This document shows, in pieces, positions 1 through 8,600 of a stretch of 64,000 bases of DNA. The stretch lies in assembly GCA_022767285.1 (NCBI GenBank), contig JALENY010000001.1, positions 62,001-126,000 on the forward strand, given 5' to 3'. The stretch is from Lachnospiraceae bacterium. Lineage in GTDB: Bacteria; Bacillota; Clostridia; Lachnospirales; Lachnospiraceae. The notes under the pieces are model-generated. The model was not told the DNA's origin, searched no databases, and saw nothing but the letters and a program-made list of their open reading frames with translations. The translations under genes were made by a program, and so were the position numbers. Numbering within the stretch: the stretch's first letter is position 1; every line of letters starts with the position of its first letter.

Positions 1-613
1 CCGTACCGTGATCGATAAAGAAATATTTACCGAGCACAGCGCCCGGATGAATATCGATGCCGGTAGATGCGTGGGCATATTCTGTCATGATTCGCGGTAC
101 CAGCGGCACTCCCAGCAGATATAATTCATGAGCGATCCTGTTTACCATCGTCGCATATAGACCCGGATAGGAAAAAATGATTTCCGGTTTGTTGAACGCA
201 GCAGGGTCTCCATCATAGGCAGCCTGCAAATCCGTCTGAATCAGTTCCCGCACATAAGTCAGTCGATCCAGAAACTTCACGGACAGTTTTTCCGCTTCCA
301 ACAAAAGTTCCTTCTCGTCTTTCCCTTCGTGATCCGGCAGATACTTCAGCACAATAGAAATCTGTCTGCTCAAATTGAACAACAAATCTTCAAGCTGCAT
401 GGACAAATTATTGCGTACCGTGTAGATACGATAATTCTTGTTTTTATAATATCCCGGGAAAATAATATTCTGAATCTGATCTATGATTTTTACAATGTCA
501 TCCCTGCTGGGATGCATAAAATTCTCTACAACATCAATGTCCCTGCCTTTTTCATAATCCTGTATGATTTTTTCAACCAGATAATTTACATCCTTTTCAA
601 GCCTGTGAACCAT
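1..613 (-). CDS. cysE: Serine O-acetyltransferase, 3' end outside window
   Basis: Partial gene: the N-terminal ~204 residues are present and the C-terminal hexapeptide-repeat domain runs off the window edge. Serine acetyltransferase makes O-acetyl-L-serine from serine and acetyl-CoA, the first step of cysteine synthesis. The translation starts MVHRLEKDVNYLVEKIIQ and its visible end reads TGIDIHPGAVLGKYFFIDHG, the typical entry to the left-handed beta-helix of these enzymes. The long helical N-terminal part matches the EpsC/SAT subgroup of Firmicutes. The start is the ATG at 613, preceded by AGAGGG. The gene lies 151 bp downstream of metY on the same strand, so the two probably form a sulfur-assimilation operon. 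The family call is secure; the exact subgroup is inferred. Confidence 0.85.
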   Translation of the reverse strand, partial: MVHRLEKDVNYLVEKIIQDYEKGRDIDVVENFMHPSRDDIVKIIDQIQNIIFPGYYKNKNYRIYTVRNNLSMQLEDLLFNLSRQISIVLKYLPDHEGKDEKELLLEAEKLSVKFLDRLTYVRELIQTDLQAAYDGDPAAFNKPEIIFSYPGLYATMVNRIAHELYLLGVPLVPRIMTEYAHASTGIDIHPGAVLGKYFFIDHGT

Positions 614-764
614 TCTAACGCCCTCTCTTTCCAAATTTATTTAATCAGCAATCCTTCCCTGTAAAATAAAATTCCCAGTACCGTTTTCACCGAAAACAAA
701 AACCGAAGCATTTCCGTAGTATATTCATATCACATATCTCTACTGGAAACCTCCGGTTGTCTGG

Positions 765-2006
765 TCAGTTTTTTTCATCCGATTTTTGAATCGCCTGTTC
801 AAAATCATCAATCAGATCGTCAATGTCCTCGATGCCGACGCTGATCCGAATCAGGTCATCAAAAACACCTGCTGCTCTCTTCTCTTCCTCTGTGCTGTGT
901 ACGCTGATGGTGGATTCCGGATGGATGACCAGCGTTTTTGTATCGCCAATATTCGATACATTAAGCGGAACTCTGAGCCCATTGATAATAGCAAAAGCTT
1001 TTTCCTTACTGCCTGTGCGCACGGTAACCATCCCGCCATAATGCCCGTTAAACTGCCTCTTTGCAATCTCATGCCACCTGCTGCTCGCTAGACCGGGATA
1101 ATTCACCGTCATTTGAGGATATTTCTCCTGAAGGAAAGTCGCAAGCTTCAGCGCATTGTCGGAAATCCGTTCCATGCGAAGTCCCAGAGACTCCATTCCC
1201 AGACTGTTGTAAAATGCATTCTGCGGCGACAGACAGGCACCCGTATTGCGGAACAAGCCGTTGCGCAGCTTCGCCGTATAGGCAAATGGGCCAAATTTTA
1301 CGTAGTCCGTCATTCCGGGATATTTTACCGTATTCCACTTAAATTTTCCGCTGTCTGTGAGAACACCGCTGATGGAATTGCTGTTGCCGTTGATGTACTT
1401 GGAACTGGAGTTTACCACAATATCCGCTCCCAGAGAGATGGGCTGAACCAGGTAAGCGGTAGTCACTGTGTTGTCAATGATTAACGGCAGCCCGTTTTTA
1501 TGGGCAAGATCAGCCAAAGGTCGGATATCGGTAACATCCAGACACGGATTTCCCAGTGTCTCGGCAAAATACAGCCTGGTATGCTCATTGGTCGCAGCCT
1601 GAAATGCCTCCAGATTGTTATTCTCTACATAATGTGTTTTAATGCCAAAAGCCTCCAGATCCCGAAACAGATCAATACTCCCGCCATACAGGCTGGCACT
1701 GGATACAATCTCGTCCCCGGACCGCAAAATATTGGAAAAGGCATTAAATAACGCCGCCATTCCCGATGCGCACGCTACACTGGCGATGCCGCCTTCTATG
1801 GCCGTCACTCTCTTCTCAAACGCATCGATCGTCGGATTATTGATTCTTGTGTAGGAATAGCCCGGTGCCTGATTATGGAATATTTTTTCCAGCTGTTCGG
1901 CAGACTGATGTGCAAAGGCACTGGATTGATAAATGGGAGTCCAGGTGGCCCCGGTATCTTTATCGCCCTGGTAGGCTCCATGTAACAGTAGTGTATTAAA
2001 TTTCAT
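765..2006 (-). CDS. metY: O-acetylhomoserine sulfhydrylase
   Basis: PLP enzyme of 413 aa in the Cys/Met metabolism family (cystathionine gamma-synthase fold). It should convert O-acetylhomoserine plus sulfide to homocysteine, possibly with some O-acetylserine activity. The N-terminus GAYQGDKDTGATWTPIYQSS and the PLP-lysine motif SSSKYINGNSN (K203) are diagnostic, and the length fits the MetY subgroup (about 420-430 aa) better than MetB/MetC (about 380 aa). The start is the ATG at 2006 with an AGAGG site upstream. A consensus promoter lies at 2068-2096, giving a leader of only about 50 nt, too short for a SAM or T-box riboswitch. cysE follows on the same strand. Confidence 0.93.
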   Translation of the reverse strand: MKFNTLLLHGAYQGDKDTGATWTPIYQSSAFAHQSAEQLEKIFHNQAPGYSYTRINNPTIDAFEKRVTAIEGGIASVACASGMAALFNAFSNILRSGDEIVSSASLYGGSIDLFRDLEAFGIKTHYVENNNLEAFQAATNEHTRLYFAETLGNPCLDVTDIRPLADLAHKNGLPLIIDNTVTTAYLVQPISLGADIVVNSSSKYINGNSNSISGVLTDSGKFKWNTVKYPGMTDYVKFGPFAYTAKLRNGLFRNTGACLSPQNAFYNSLGMESLGLRMERISDNALKLATFLQEKYPQMTVNYPGLASSRWHEIAKRQFNGHYGGMVTVRTGSKEKAFAIINGLRVPLNVSNIGDTKTLVIHPESTISVHSTEEEKRAAGVFDDLIRISVGIEDIDDLIDDFEQAIQKSDEKN

Positions 2007-2067
2007 TGCGCGCCTCTTTATTTTTATATTTCATATCTGATTAGTATGATTAACTTATTTAGTAAAA

Positions 2068-2096
2068 ATTGTATCTGTTTATTAACAACATGTCAA
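2068..2096 (-). promoter_or_regulatory. Sigma-A promoter of metY-cysE
   Basis: On the minus strand, -35 TTGACA (2091-2096) and -10 TACAAT (2068-2073) are separated by exactly 17 bp, close to the full consensus. It is placed about 60 bp upstream of the metY start. Confidence 0.75.
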
Positions 2097-2345
2097 TAGT
2101 TTTTTGTGGAATATAAACAGCGCCGATAAGCAGAGCAGCTGCCGCAGCCACCGGCCAGATTTTCTTTGCAGGAAATGTCCGAAATGATTTTTCCTGTTTA
2201 ACCGGTAGTCCAGAAAGTGTATCAATGTATTTCATCCACACCTCATCCGGTACTGCAGAATGCTCCTGTTTCGTTTGCTTATTTTTTAAATTTTATTAGG
2301 CATTAAAGTTATGTGCAACTTCTTTAAAAAAGTCCGCAAATTCCC
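2097..2345. other. Intergenic region between metY and ilvE promoters
   Basis: About 250 bp between the two divergent promoters with no credible gene. A short minus-strand reading frame here has one hydrophobic stretch but runs through the metY promoter, so it is not called. No riboswitch core or strong hairpin was recognised. Confidence 0.5.
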
Positions 2346-2374
2346 TTGCAGTCAGAAACCAAAAGTTTTACAAT
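2346..2374 (+). promoter_or_regulatory. Sigma-A promoter of ilvE
   Basis: -35 TTGCAG (2346-2351), 17-bp spacer, -10 TACAAT (2369-2374). The leader to the start codon is about 90 nt and contains no T-box specifier or antiterminator that I could recognise. Confidence 0.65.
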
Positions 2375-2469
2375 ATTAACCAGATACAGCGTTAAATCAA
2401 CCGTTGGATTATTTATGCTGATTCATAAGAAAGATTTACTTTGACACAATACGAACGGAGGAATTTATT

Positions 2470-3495
2470 ATGGAAAAGAAAAACATTGACTGGGCAAATC
2501 TGGGCTTTGGCTATGTAAAAACAGATTACCGCTATGTTTCAAATTTTAAAGACGGAGCCTGGGATGAAGGCGGACTGATCACCGACGATACCGTAACGAT
2601 CAGTGAATGCGCAGGTGTACTGCAGTATGCACAGACCGTATTCGAAGGCATGAAAGCATACACAACTGAAGACGGACGCATCGTCACTTTCCGCCCCGAC
2701 TTAAACGCAGAACGTATGGAACAATCCGCACAAAGACTGGAAATGCCGGTTTTCCCGAAAGACCGCTTTATCGAAGCAGTTGTTGAGACTGTAAAAGCCA
2801 ACGCCGCTTTTGTTCCGCCCTACGGTTCCGGTGCAACCCTGTACATTCGCCCTTATATGTTCGGTTCCAACCCGGTTATCGGTGTAAAACCTGCAGATGA
2901 ATATCAGTTCCGTGTATTTACCACCCCCGTTGGACCGTACTTCAAAGGCGGTGTAAAACCGCTGACCATCCGCGTAAGTGATTTTGACCGTGCGGCTCCA
3001 TGCGGTACCGGTCACATCAAAGCCGGTTTGAACTATGCCATGAGCCTGCATGCGATCGTAGATGCACACAACCAGGGATACGATGAAAACATGTATCTGG
3101 ATGCAAAAACACGTACAAAAGTTGAAGAAACCGGCGGTGCCAACTTCCTGTTCGTCACAAAAGACGGAAAAGTTGTCACACCGAAGTCCAACAGTATTCT
3201 TCCTTCCATCACACGCCGTTCTCTGATCTATGTTGCAAAAGAGTATCTCGGACTGGAAGCAGAAGAAAGAGAAATCTACTTTGATGAGGTAAAAGACTTT
3301 GCAGAATGCGGTCTCTGCGGTACCGCAGCCGTTATTTCTCCGGTGGGCAAAATCGTTGACCACGGCAAAGAAATCTGCCTGCCCAGCGGCATGACCGAAA
3401 TGGGTCCGATCACCAAGAAGCTGTATGATACCCTGACCGGTATCCAGATGGGTCGTCTGGAAGCACCGAAAGGATGGATCCAGGAGATTCTGTAA
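2470..3495 (+). CDS. ilvE: Branched-chain amino acid aminotransferase
   Basis: Fold-type IV PLP aminotransferase, 341 aa, interconverting leucine, isoleucine and valine with their 2-oxo acids using glutamate/2-oxoglutarate. It contains the GTGHIKAGLNYAMS motif with the PLP lysine at K184 and the family-typical FEGMKAY at about 58-64. The length matches the larger, eukaryote-like BCAT subgroup common in clostridia. ATG at 2470 is preceded by GGAGG (2457-2461). The gene is monocistronic: its own promoter is upstream and a strong hairpin terminator follows within 20 bp. Confidence 0.95.
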   Translation: MEKKNIDWANLGFGYVKTDYRYVSNFKDGAWDEGGLITDDTVTISECAGVLQYAQTVFEGMKAYTTEDGRIVTFRPDLNAERMEQSAQRLEMPVFPKDRFIEAVVETVKANAAFVPPYGSGATLYIRPYMFGSNPVIGVKPADEYQFRVFTTPVGPYFKGGVKPLTIRVSDFDRAAPCGTGHIKAGLNYAMSLHAIVDAHNQGYDENMYLDAKTRTKVEETGGANFLFVTKDGKVVTPKSNSILPSITRRSLIYVAKEYLGLEAEEREIYFDEVKDFAECGLCGTAAVISPVGKIVDHGKEICLPSGMTEMGPITKKLYDTLTGIQMGRLEAPKGWIQEIL

Positions 3496-3512
3496 GGCAA
3501 TGAATATATCCA

Positions 3513-3569
3513 AAACCGGGATGCGGGACAAATCTTCGGCAATTTGTCCCGCATCCCGGTTTCATTTTA
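3513..3569 (+). terminator. Rho-independent terminator of ilvE
   Basis: A perfect 21-bp inverted repeat (3513-3533 with 3542-3562) with an 8-nt loop is followed by TCATTTTAT. The long perfect stem could also stop the opposite strand, coming from the fructokinase remnant. Confidence 0.85.
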
Positions 3570-3632
3570 TCATTTATATATCAGGCAGCTTCTCGTAAAA
3601 TCTGGCTTTAAACTGTCAATTCGTTTCTATTT

Positions 3633-4208
3633 TCATGCCCCAGCTTCCATCAGACTTTCTATTTCTCTCCTGTCCGGCATTACCCGCAAAGCACCTTTTC
3701 GCGTTGTGATCAGAGAGGCCGCCGCATTGGCAAACAGCAGCATTTCTCTAAGATTAACAGCCTTTTTAGTAGCAGCACGCACCCCTTCATGGGTCATGGA
3801 AAGCGTTCCGAAATGAAAAAACTTTGTGTCCTTCAGAAGTTCTTCCGGAATTTCGTCTGCGGTCAGCATCATGTCAGCCCCCGGATCACGGTAAAAAGAA
3901 AAATCTCTCTCCCCATCAGGATAAGTATGTACCAATGCAAGCGTTGTATGAACCAGCTTGTCTACGAGAAGATATGCAGAATTAATTCCAGTCTCCTCAA
4001 TCGCTCTCTTTAGCTGTTCACCGAAAAAATCATTTCCAACTTTTCCGATAAAAGCTGTCTTATGGCCCAGTTTAGACAACACGGCCAGCACATTACAGGG
4101 CGCCCCTCCCGGATTGGCCTCGAAGAGAGGATTGCCCTGCCCGCTTTGACCATTTTCCGTAAAATCAATTAAAAGCTCACCAAGTGCAACTACGTCATAT
4201 TTTTTCAT
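3633..4208 (-). pseudogene. scrK: Fructokinase (PfkB family) with internal in-frame deletion
   Basis: Reads as 191 aa, whereas PfkB-type fructokinases have about 315-320. Residues 1-145 are a good fructokinase N-terminus (VALGELLIDF, the NPGGAPCNV substrate loop, FIGKVGNDFFG). After ATKKAV the sequence jumps to FANAAASLITTRKGALRVMP, which is the very C-terminus of the family. The missing ~130 residues would carry the GAGD motif with the catalytic Asp and most of the ATP site, so the product should be inactive. The joint is at about 3745-3760 and stays in frame. It is the last gene of the GH32/ABC operon, 65 bp behind the GH32 gene. Either a real deletion or an assembly collapse would explain it. 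Confidence 0.8.
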
Positions 4209-4273
4209 GTATCTTATCCTCCTTTATCAGAAAAAGCCGCAGCCATCTTAATGACCACAGCTTTTCTCTCTCC

Positions 4274-5764
4274 TTATGCATCTATAAGATCATACTTCAC
4301 TACATTCATCTTTACACTTCCGTCCGCGAAGAAAGAAATTCCATCCGCAGACTGTTCTGTGTACATCGTGATTGTCATTACCTGTTCCCCATCATTTATA
4401 AAAATCTCTGCACTGAAACGATCCAGAAGCAGACGCAGTTTGATTTCCCCGTTTTCAGAACGGACACGGCTTCGTCTCTGATGAATGGCTGCTCTTCTTG
4501 AACCCGAAAACTTGCGGTCCACTTTTAAGACTGATTCATACGGGCGGAAACTGACTGCGGTATGATATCTGTCATTCTGAGCAAAACGCACTGCAAACTT
4601 TTTGTAAAGATTCTCTTCATCTCCGGGAGCAAGCTGGATTTCCATATCAATTTTTCTGCCGCTCACTGCCTCCAGCCTGATCGTATCGGTAAAAATAATG
4701 TCTCTATACTCCACTTTATTGCAACGAAGCTCTTCCAGCTCCCGAATCGGTTTTTGATACAATCTTCCGTTTTTCACTGACAGTTCCCGTGGGATTGTCA
4801 TCTGTCCGAACCAGCGCGTTTCCTTAGAATGAAGGCGGCTGGTATCCCAGTTCTGCATCCAGGCGATCATTATCCGGCGTCCATCCGGTGTGAGCACGGT
4901 CTGCGGAGCATAAAAATCGATTCCGTAATCAATTGCCTGATCATGTTGTTCTGTAAAAGTATCTGTTTCTTTATCGTAGTCCCCCATCAGACACAGGGTA
5001 CCGTTTCCGTTATGATACTCAAACCCTTCCGGTAGCATATCCTGAGGGCTGGTCAAAAGAACCCATTTTCCATCCAGTTCAAAGAAATCGGGACATTCCC
5101 ACATAAGCCCAAATCGGTTCCTGTTTGAACACAACACACACTTATACTCCCAGTCAAATCCATTATGGCTGGTGTATAAAAGGATCTGTCCGCTTTTGTC
5201 TTCTGCCAGATTGGCAATTGCGCAACTGTATGTTCCATCCTCATTTTTCCATACCTTTGGATCACGAAAATCTGCTTCACTGCACCCTTCCGGTATATCC
5301 TTTTTGTCCAGTACCGGATTCTTCTCATATTTTTCGTAATCCACTCCATCACCAACCGCCAGACACTGTGTTTGCTCATCACGGAACTCTCCGTCTGCCA
5401 GCGGCACTCTTTTTACACCCGTGTATATCAATAATTGTCTTCCGTCAGGAAGTTCCACTGCGCTCCCAGAAAAGCATCCATCCATATCATAGATCTGATC
5501 CGGAGCCAACGCCGCCGGAAGATATTCCCAGTGCAGCAGATCCTCACTTACTGCATGCCCCCAGTGCATGGGGCCCCAATATGGATCATAGGGATGGTAC
5601 TGATAAAACAAATGGTATTTACCATCATAATAGGAGAAGCCATTTGGGTCATTCAGCCAGCCAACCCGAGCAGAAAAATGGAAACACGGCCTTTCTTCTA
5701 TGCTTATTCTCTTCTCATAAGTTTCTTCATATTTACGCGCTTCGCGCAATGTCTGACTAGTCAT
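4274..5764 (-). CDS. GH32 sucrose-6-phosphate hydrolase / beta-fructosidase
   Basis: 496-aa glycoside hydrolase family 32 enzyme cleaving terminal beta-fructosyl bonds (sucrose, sucrose-6-phosphate or short fructans). All three family signatures are visible: WLNDPNG with nucleophile D39, FRDP with D168 stabilising the transition state, and WECP with acid/base E223. There is no signal peptide, so it acts in the cytosol on imported sugar. Since the upstream importer is an ABC system rather than a PTS, an unphosphorylated fructo-oligosaccharide or sucrose is the more likely substrate. It is preceded by the binding-protein gene and followed by the broken fructokinase. The 227-bp gap upstream carries a repeat element. 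Confidence 0.92.
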   Translation of the reverse strand: MTSQTLREARKYEETYEKRISIEERPCFHFSARVGWLNDPNGFSYYDGKYHLFYQYHPYDPYWGPMHWGHAVSEDLLHWEYLPAALAPDQIYDMDGCFSGSAVELPDGRQLLIYTGVKRVPLADGEFRDEQTQCLAVGDGVDYEKYEKNPVLDKKDIPEGCSEADFRDPKVWKNEDGTYSCAIANLAEDKSGQILLYTSHNGFDWEYKCVLCSNRNRFGLMWECPDFFELDGKWVLLTSPQDMLPEGFEYHNGNGTLCLMGDYDKETDTFTEQHDQAIDYGIDFYAPQTVLTPDGRRIMIAWMQNWDTSRLHSKETRWFGQMTIPRELSVKNGRLYQKPIRELEELRCNKVEYRDIIFTDTIRLEAVSGRKIDMEIQLAPGDEENLYKKFAVRFAQNDRYHTAVSFRPYESVLKVDRKFSGSRRAAIHQRRSRVRSENGEIKLRLLLDRFSAEIFINDGEQVMTITMYTEQSADGISFFADGSVKMNVVKYDLIDA

Positions 5765-5781
5765 AAAACTCTCCCTGCTTA

Positions 5782-5981
5782 TTCAGGAACAGTGATAGAG
5801 CAAAATGGACAAGTCCACTTCAACCCCCTATATTCCTCACTCATGAGGCACTTGTACACTTTGGCGCGAAACGCATGTCACGAAGTGACAATTTTCCAAA
5901 TGTGTTTCTGTGCATCCCCACGGAGTGTTTTTATTTCATAGGAAAGGAATTTCCTATGAAATAAAAAGCACTGTTCCTGAA
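5782..5981. repeat. 200-bp MITE-like element with 13-bp terminal inverted repeats
   Basis: TTCAGGAACAGTG (5782-5794) is repeated exactly as its reverse complement at 5969-5981. The interior has several smaller inverted repeats: TGGAC-AA-GTCCA, TGTCAC-GAA-GTGACA and the long palindrome at 5928-5967. There is no coding capacity. It sits inside the operon, between the binding-protein and GH32 genes. The palindromic end recurs 37 kb away at 42999-43034, which suggests a dispersed non-autonomous repeat family. I did not identify a target-site duplication. Confidence 0.5.
5928..5967. repeat. Palindromic repeat, copy 1 (18-bp perfect arms)
   Basis: Arms 5928-5945 and 5950-5967 (core ATTTCATAGGAAA) are perfect, with a GGAA loop. 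Flanking T and A tracts would let it act as a bidirectional terminator. A second copy is at 42999-43034. Confidence 0.75.
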
Positions 5982-5991
5982 CACTATCTTT

Positions 5992-7656
5992 TTATTCTTC
6001 TATATAACGATCGTATGCAGCCTGATAAACCTCGAGCAGTTCGTCCATACCACAAGTTTCTCTCAATTTAGTGACATAGCTTTCCCATTCTTCATCAGTC
6101 GGTCCACCTTCCTTCAGCCACAGGCCTTCCTGCTCGGCAACCGTATTTTCAAAATCTGTTTTATACATATCAATCGTATCCAGTTCTTCTTCTGTATAAA
6201 CACAGTCAACCGGGTATGTAACCGCACTGTTTACATACGGCATCCAGAATTCATTCAGATCCGTCAGTCTTTCAATTGCGCGGTCTTCCATCTTGAATGT
6301 AGTACTATAGTAATCACTGAGAATTAACTTCGGTCCATAAACTTCAAATTCGCCCTTTAATTCTCCTGCACTCTTACCATACTTCTCTTTTGCTTCTTCA
6401 TCTGTAATACTCTTCCATACACCATTTTCATCCTGCTCGGTAAAATAGGTTCCTATCGGACCATACTGCAGCTGCATAACCGTTTCCGGAGCATACCACT
6501 GATCGAAGAATTTCAACAGATTGGCCGGGCTTTCACATGCACTTGTAATACTCAAATTACCACTATTTGTCGCACCGCCGGTACGTACCGTTACATTATG
6601 GGTTCCGTCCGGGCCGTCCAGAATCGGAAGGAATACATAATCATCTGCATAATCGCCCATAAGTTCTTCAATATACCACCAGGTAGAAACGCCTACATAA
6701 CCCTGTGAACATTTTGAAATCAACTGTGTATCACTCTGACTAAACATCTCCTGGTCCATCAGGCCTTCCTGATACCAATCATGGAAGTAAGTCAATGCAT
6801 CACGATAGTTATCTGATGCGCAAACAAACTCAACCTTACCGTCTTCATTCAGTACCAGATCGTTGATTACATCATTCGGCCAATTGGTAAAACCAAATCC
6901 GGCATAGAAAATATTCTGCCCCCAGCACCACTGGTCAAAACCGGTACTCATAGGAATGGTACTTCCTGCATCATTTCCATAATATTTTGCACTCATATCA
7001 TTTTCTTTAAATGCAACAAGTGCTTCATGCAGTTCATCTAATGTAGTCGGAACTTTCAATCCCAGGTCATCCAGCCATGCTTTATTGATCATACTAAACT
7101 GGGGAATCGTATAAATACTATAATCATTTTCTGCTCCAATACCTGCTGTTCCCATTTTTTCACCTGCCGGAAGTCCATAAATACATCCGTCACTCATGGT
7201 AATAGCACTCTTAATATCCGGATTTTCATCCAGAATCTTGCTTAAATTAGGCATGTACTCTTCTGTCAGATACGGTGTCAGATCGATAAATGTTCCATCG
7301 CTGCCGTAGTTAGTCAAATCGTAATTGCTGAAACCAACGCCCATAAATGCATCCGGAAGTTCACCTCCTGCGATGCGCACGTTTACCTGCTCACCCAGAG
7401 AATCACTCATAACGTTCCAGTTAATTTTTATTCCTGCATCTTCCTGCAGTTTCGTTAATACTTCGTTCTTTTCATAACCCTTGCTCAGAGCACTGATACC
7501 GCCCATAATGTCAAATTCAGTCTGTGACGTATCCGTATTGGCAACGCCAGGTTCCGTCTTATTCCCTGATTTTCCGCCGCATGCTGTCATGGATACTGCA
7601 AGGCCTGCTACCAGTGTACACGAAACAACTTTTTTCCATAAATTTGATTTTTTCAT
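5992..7656 (-). CDS. Sugar ABC transporter substrate-binding lipoprotein (LplA-like)
   Basis: 554-aa extracellular solute-binding protein (SBP family 1, LplA-like long form). It has a signal peptide and lipobox SMTAC with the lipidated cysteine at C26. The binding domain contains the usual extended sequences, for example YGLPAGEKM and FDQWYAPETV. It should capture an oligosaccharide outside the cell and deliver it to the two permeases encoded just upstream (26-bp gap). With GH32 next in the operon, the ligand is inferred to be a fructan oligosaccharide or sucrose. No dedicated ATPase lies nearby, which is typical of this class: a shared MsmX-type ATPase normally energises it. Confidence 0.9.
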   Translation of the reverse strand: MKKSNLWKKVVSCTLVAGLAVSMTACGGKSGNKTEPGVANTDTSQTEFDIMGGISALSKGYEKNEVLTKLQEDAGIKINWNVMSDSLGEQVNVRIAGGELPDAFMGVGFSNYDLTNYGSDGTFIDLTPYLTEEYMPNLSKILDENPDIKSAITMSDGCIYGLPAGEKMGTAGIGAENDYSIYTIPQFSMINKAWLDDLGLKVPTTLDELHEALVAFKENDMSAKYYGNDAGSTIPMSTGFDQWCWGQNIFYAGFGFTNWPNDVINDLVLNEDGKVEFVCASDNYRDALTYFHDWYQEGLMDQEMFSQSDTQLISKCSQGYVGVSTWWYIEELMGDYADDYVFLPILDGPDGTHNVTVRTGGATNSGNLSITSACESPANLLKFFDQWYAPETVMQLQYGPIGTYFTEQDENGVWKSITDEEAKEKYGKSAGELKGEFEVYGPKLILSDYYSTTFKMEDRAIERLTDLNEFWMPYVNSAVTYPVDCVYTEEELDTIDMYKTDFENTVAEQEGLWLKEGGPTDEEWESYVTKLRETCGMDELLEVYQAAYDRYIEE

Positions 7657-7681
7657 CCTGTTTCTCCTTCCAAAAAAGTAA

Positions 7682-8590
7682 TTATCCTTTTACCGCACCT
7701 GCCATAAATCCTTTTTCAAAGTATTTTTGAACAAACGGATAGATGACCAGCATTGGTGCTGCTGCTACAATAATAGATGAAAACTTGATCATTTCAGTCA
7801 GTTTGTTTAATTCAGCATAACCGCCGGAAATAGTGCTTGCCTGACTTGCACTTGCCGAACTCTTAATCAATATGTTCCTCAATACCAAAGGCAACGGTGC
7901 CTTGTCCTGTCCCGGCAAATAAATCAATGCTGTAAACCAGTCATTCCAGTAGGCTACCATACTAAATACTACCATAACAGCCATGATTGAACGGCTCAGC
8001 GGAACAACGATTTTATAAAATGTAGTCCACTTTGAAGCACCATCGATTTCAGCAGCCTCTATCATTTCCTTGGGAATACTGTGTTCGAAGAAATTTCTTA
8101 CAATAATCATATTACTTACTGCAACACCTCCCGGAAGGAACAAAGCCCACATGCTGTCCATCAAACCTGTATATTTTACAATCAAGTAAGTCGGGATCAG
8201 ACCACCGCCAAAATACATCGTAATTATGAAGAAAATACTGATAAATTTTCTGCCCGGCAGTTCTTTAATACTCAACGGATACGCTGTAAAATACACCATC
8301 ACAACAGAAAATATCGTACCAACTACTGTATATTTGATACTGTTAAGGTAACCTGTGACAATGCTGTGATCTGCAAATACTGCTTTATATCCGTCTAATG
8401 TAAATCCACTGGGAAGCAGAAATGTCTTTCCTGCATATACATCATATGGATTTGAAACGGAAGCAATCAACACATAATAGAGCGGATATGCAACCAAAAG
8501 TACAATAAAAAGGCAAATCGCCACCAGAATGATATCACTGGTTTTGTCAGATAAGCCTCGCAGCTGCCCTGCCTGTCTTTTTCTTCTCAT
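7682..8590 (-). CDS. Sugar ABC transporter permease (LplC/YtcP-like)
   Basis: 302-aa inner-membrane permease of the CUT1 carbohydrate family with about six membrane segments. The EAA loop with EAAEIDGASKWTTFYKIVVP at about 178-197 contacts the ATPase. The C-terminus FEKGFMAGAVKG is characteristic of the second permease of LplABC-type systems. It lies 10 bp after the partner permease and 25 bp before the binding protein, so the three are co-transcribed. Substrate is inferred from the operon (fructosides). Confidence 0.9.
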   Translation of the reverse strand: MRRKRQAGQLRGLSDKTSDIILVAICLFIVLLVAYPLYYVLIASVSNPYDVYAGKTFLLPSGFTLDGYKAVFADHSIVTGYLNSIKYTVVGTIFSVVMVYFTAYPLSIKELPGRKFISIFFIITMYFGGGLIPTYLIVKYTGLMDSMWALFLPGGVAVSNMIIVRNFFEHSIPKEMIEAAEIDGASKWTTFYKIVVPLSRSIMAVMVVFSMVAYWNDWFTALIYLPGQDKAPLPLVLRNILIKSSASASQASTISGGYAELNKLTEMIKFSSIIVAAAPMLVIYPFVQKYFEKGFMAGAVKG

Positions 8591-8600
8591 GCTGCACCTC

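Noticed and set aside
2007..2067. SAM riboswitch or T-box upstream of metY
   Set aside because: The predicted leader is only about 50 nt, too short for either element.
2059..2241. 60-codon minus-strand frame with one hydrophobic segment
   Set aside because: It begins at a GTG without a good ribosome site, and its 3' end runs through the near-consensus metY promoter. It could be a decayed anti-sigma-like fragment, but support is too weak to call.
2701..3531. 276-codon minus-strand open frame
   Set aside because: Antisense shadow of ilvE, which carries all catalytic motifs.
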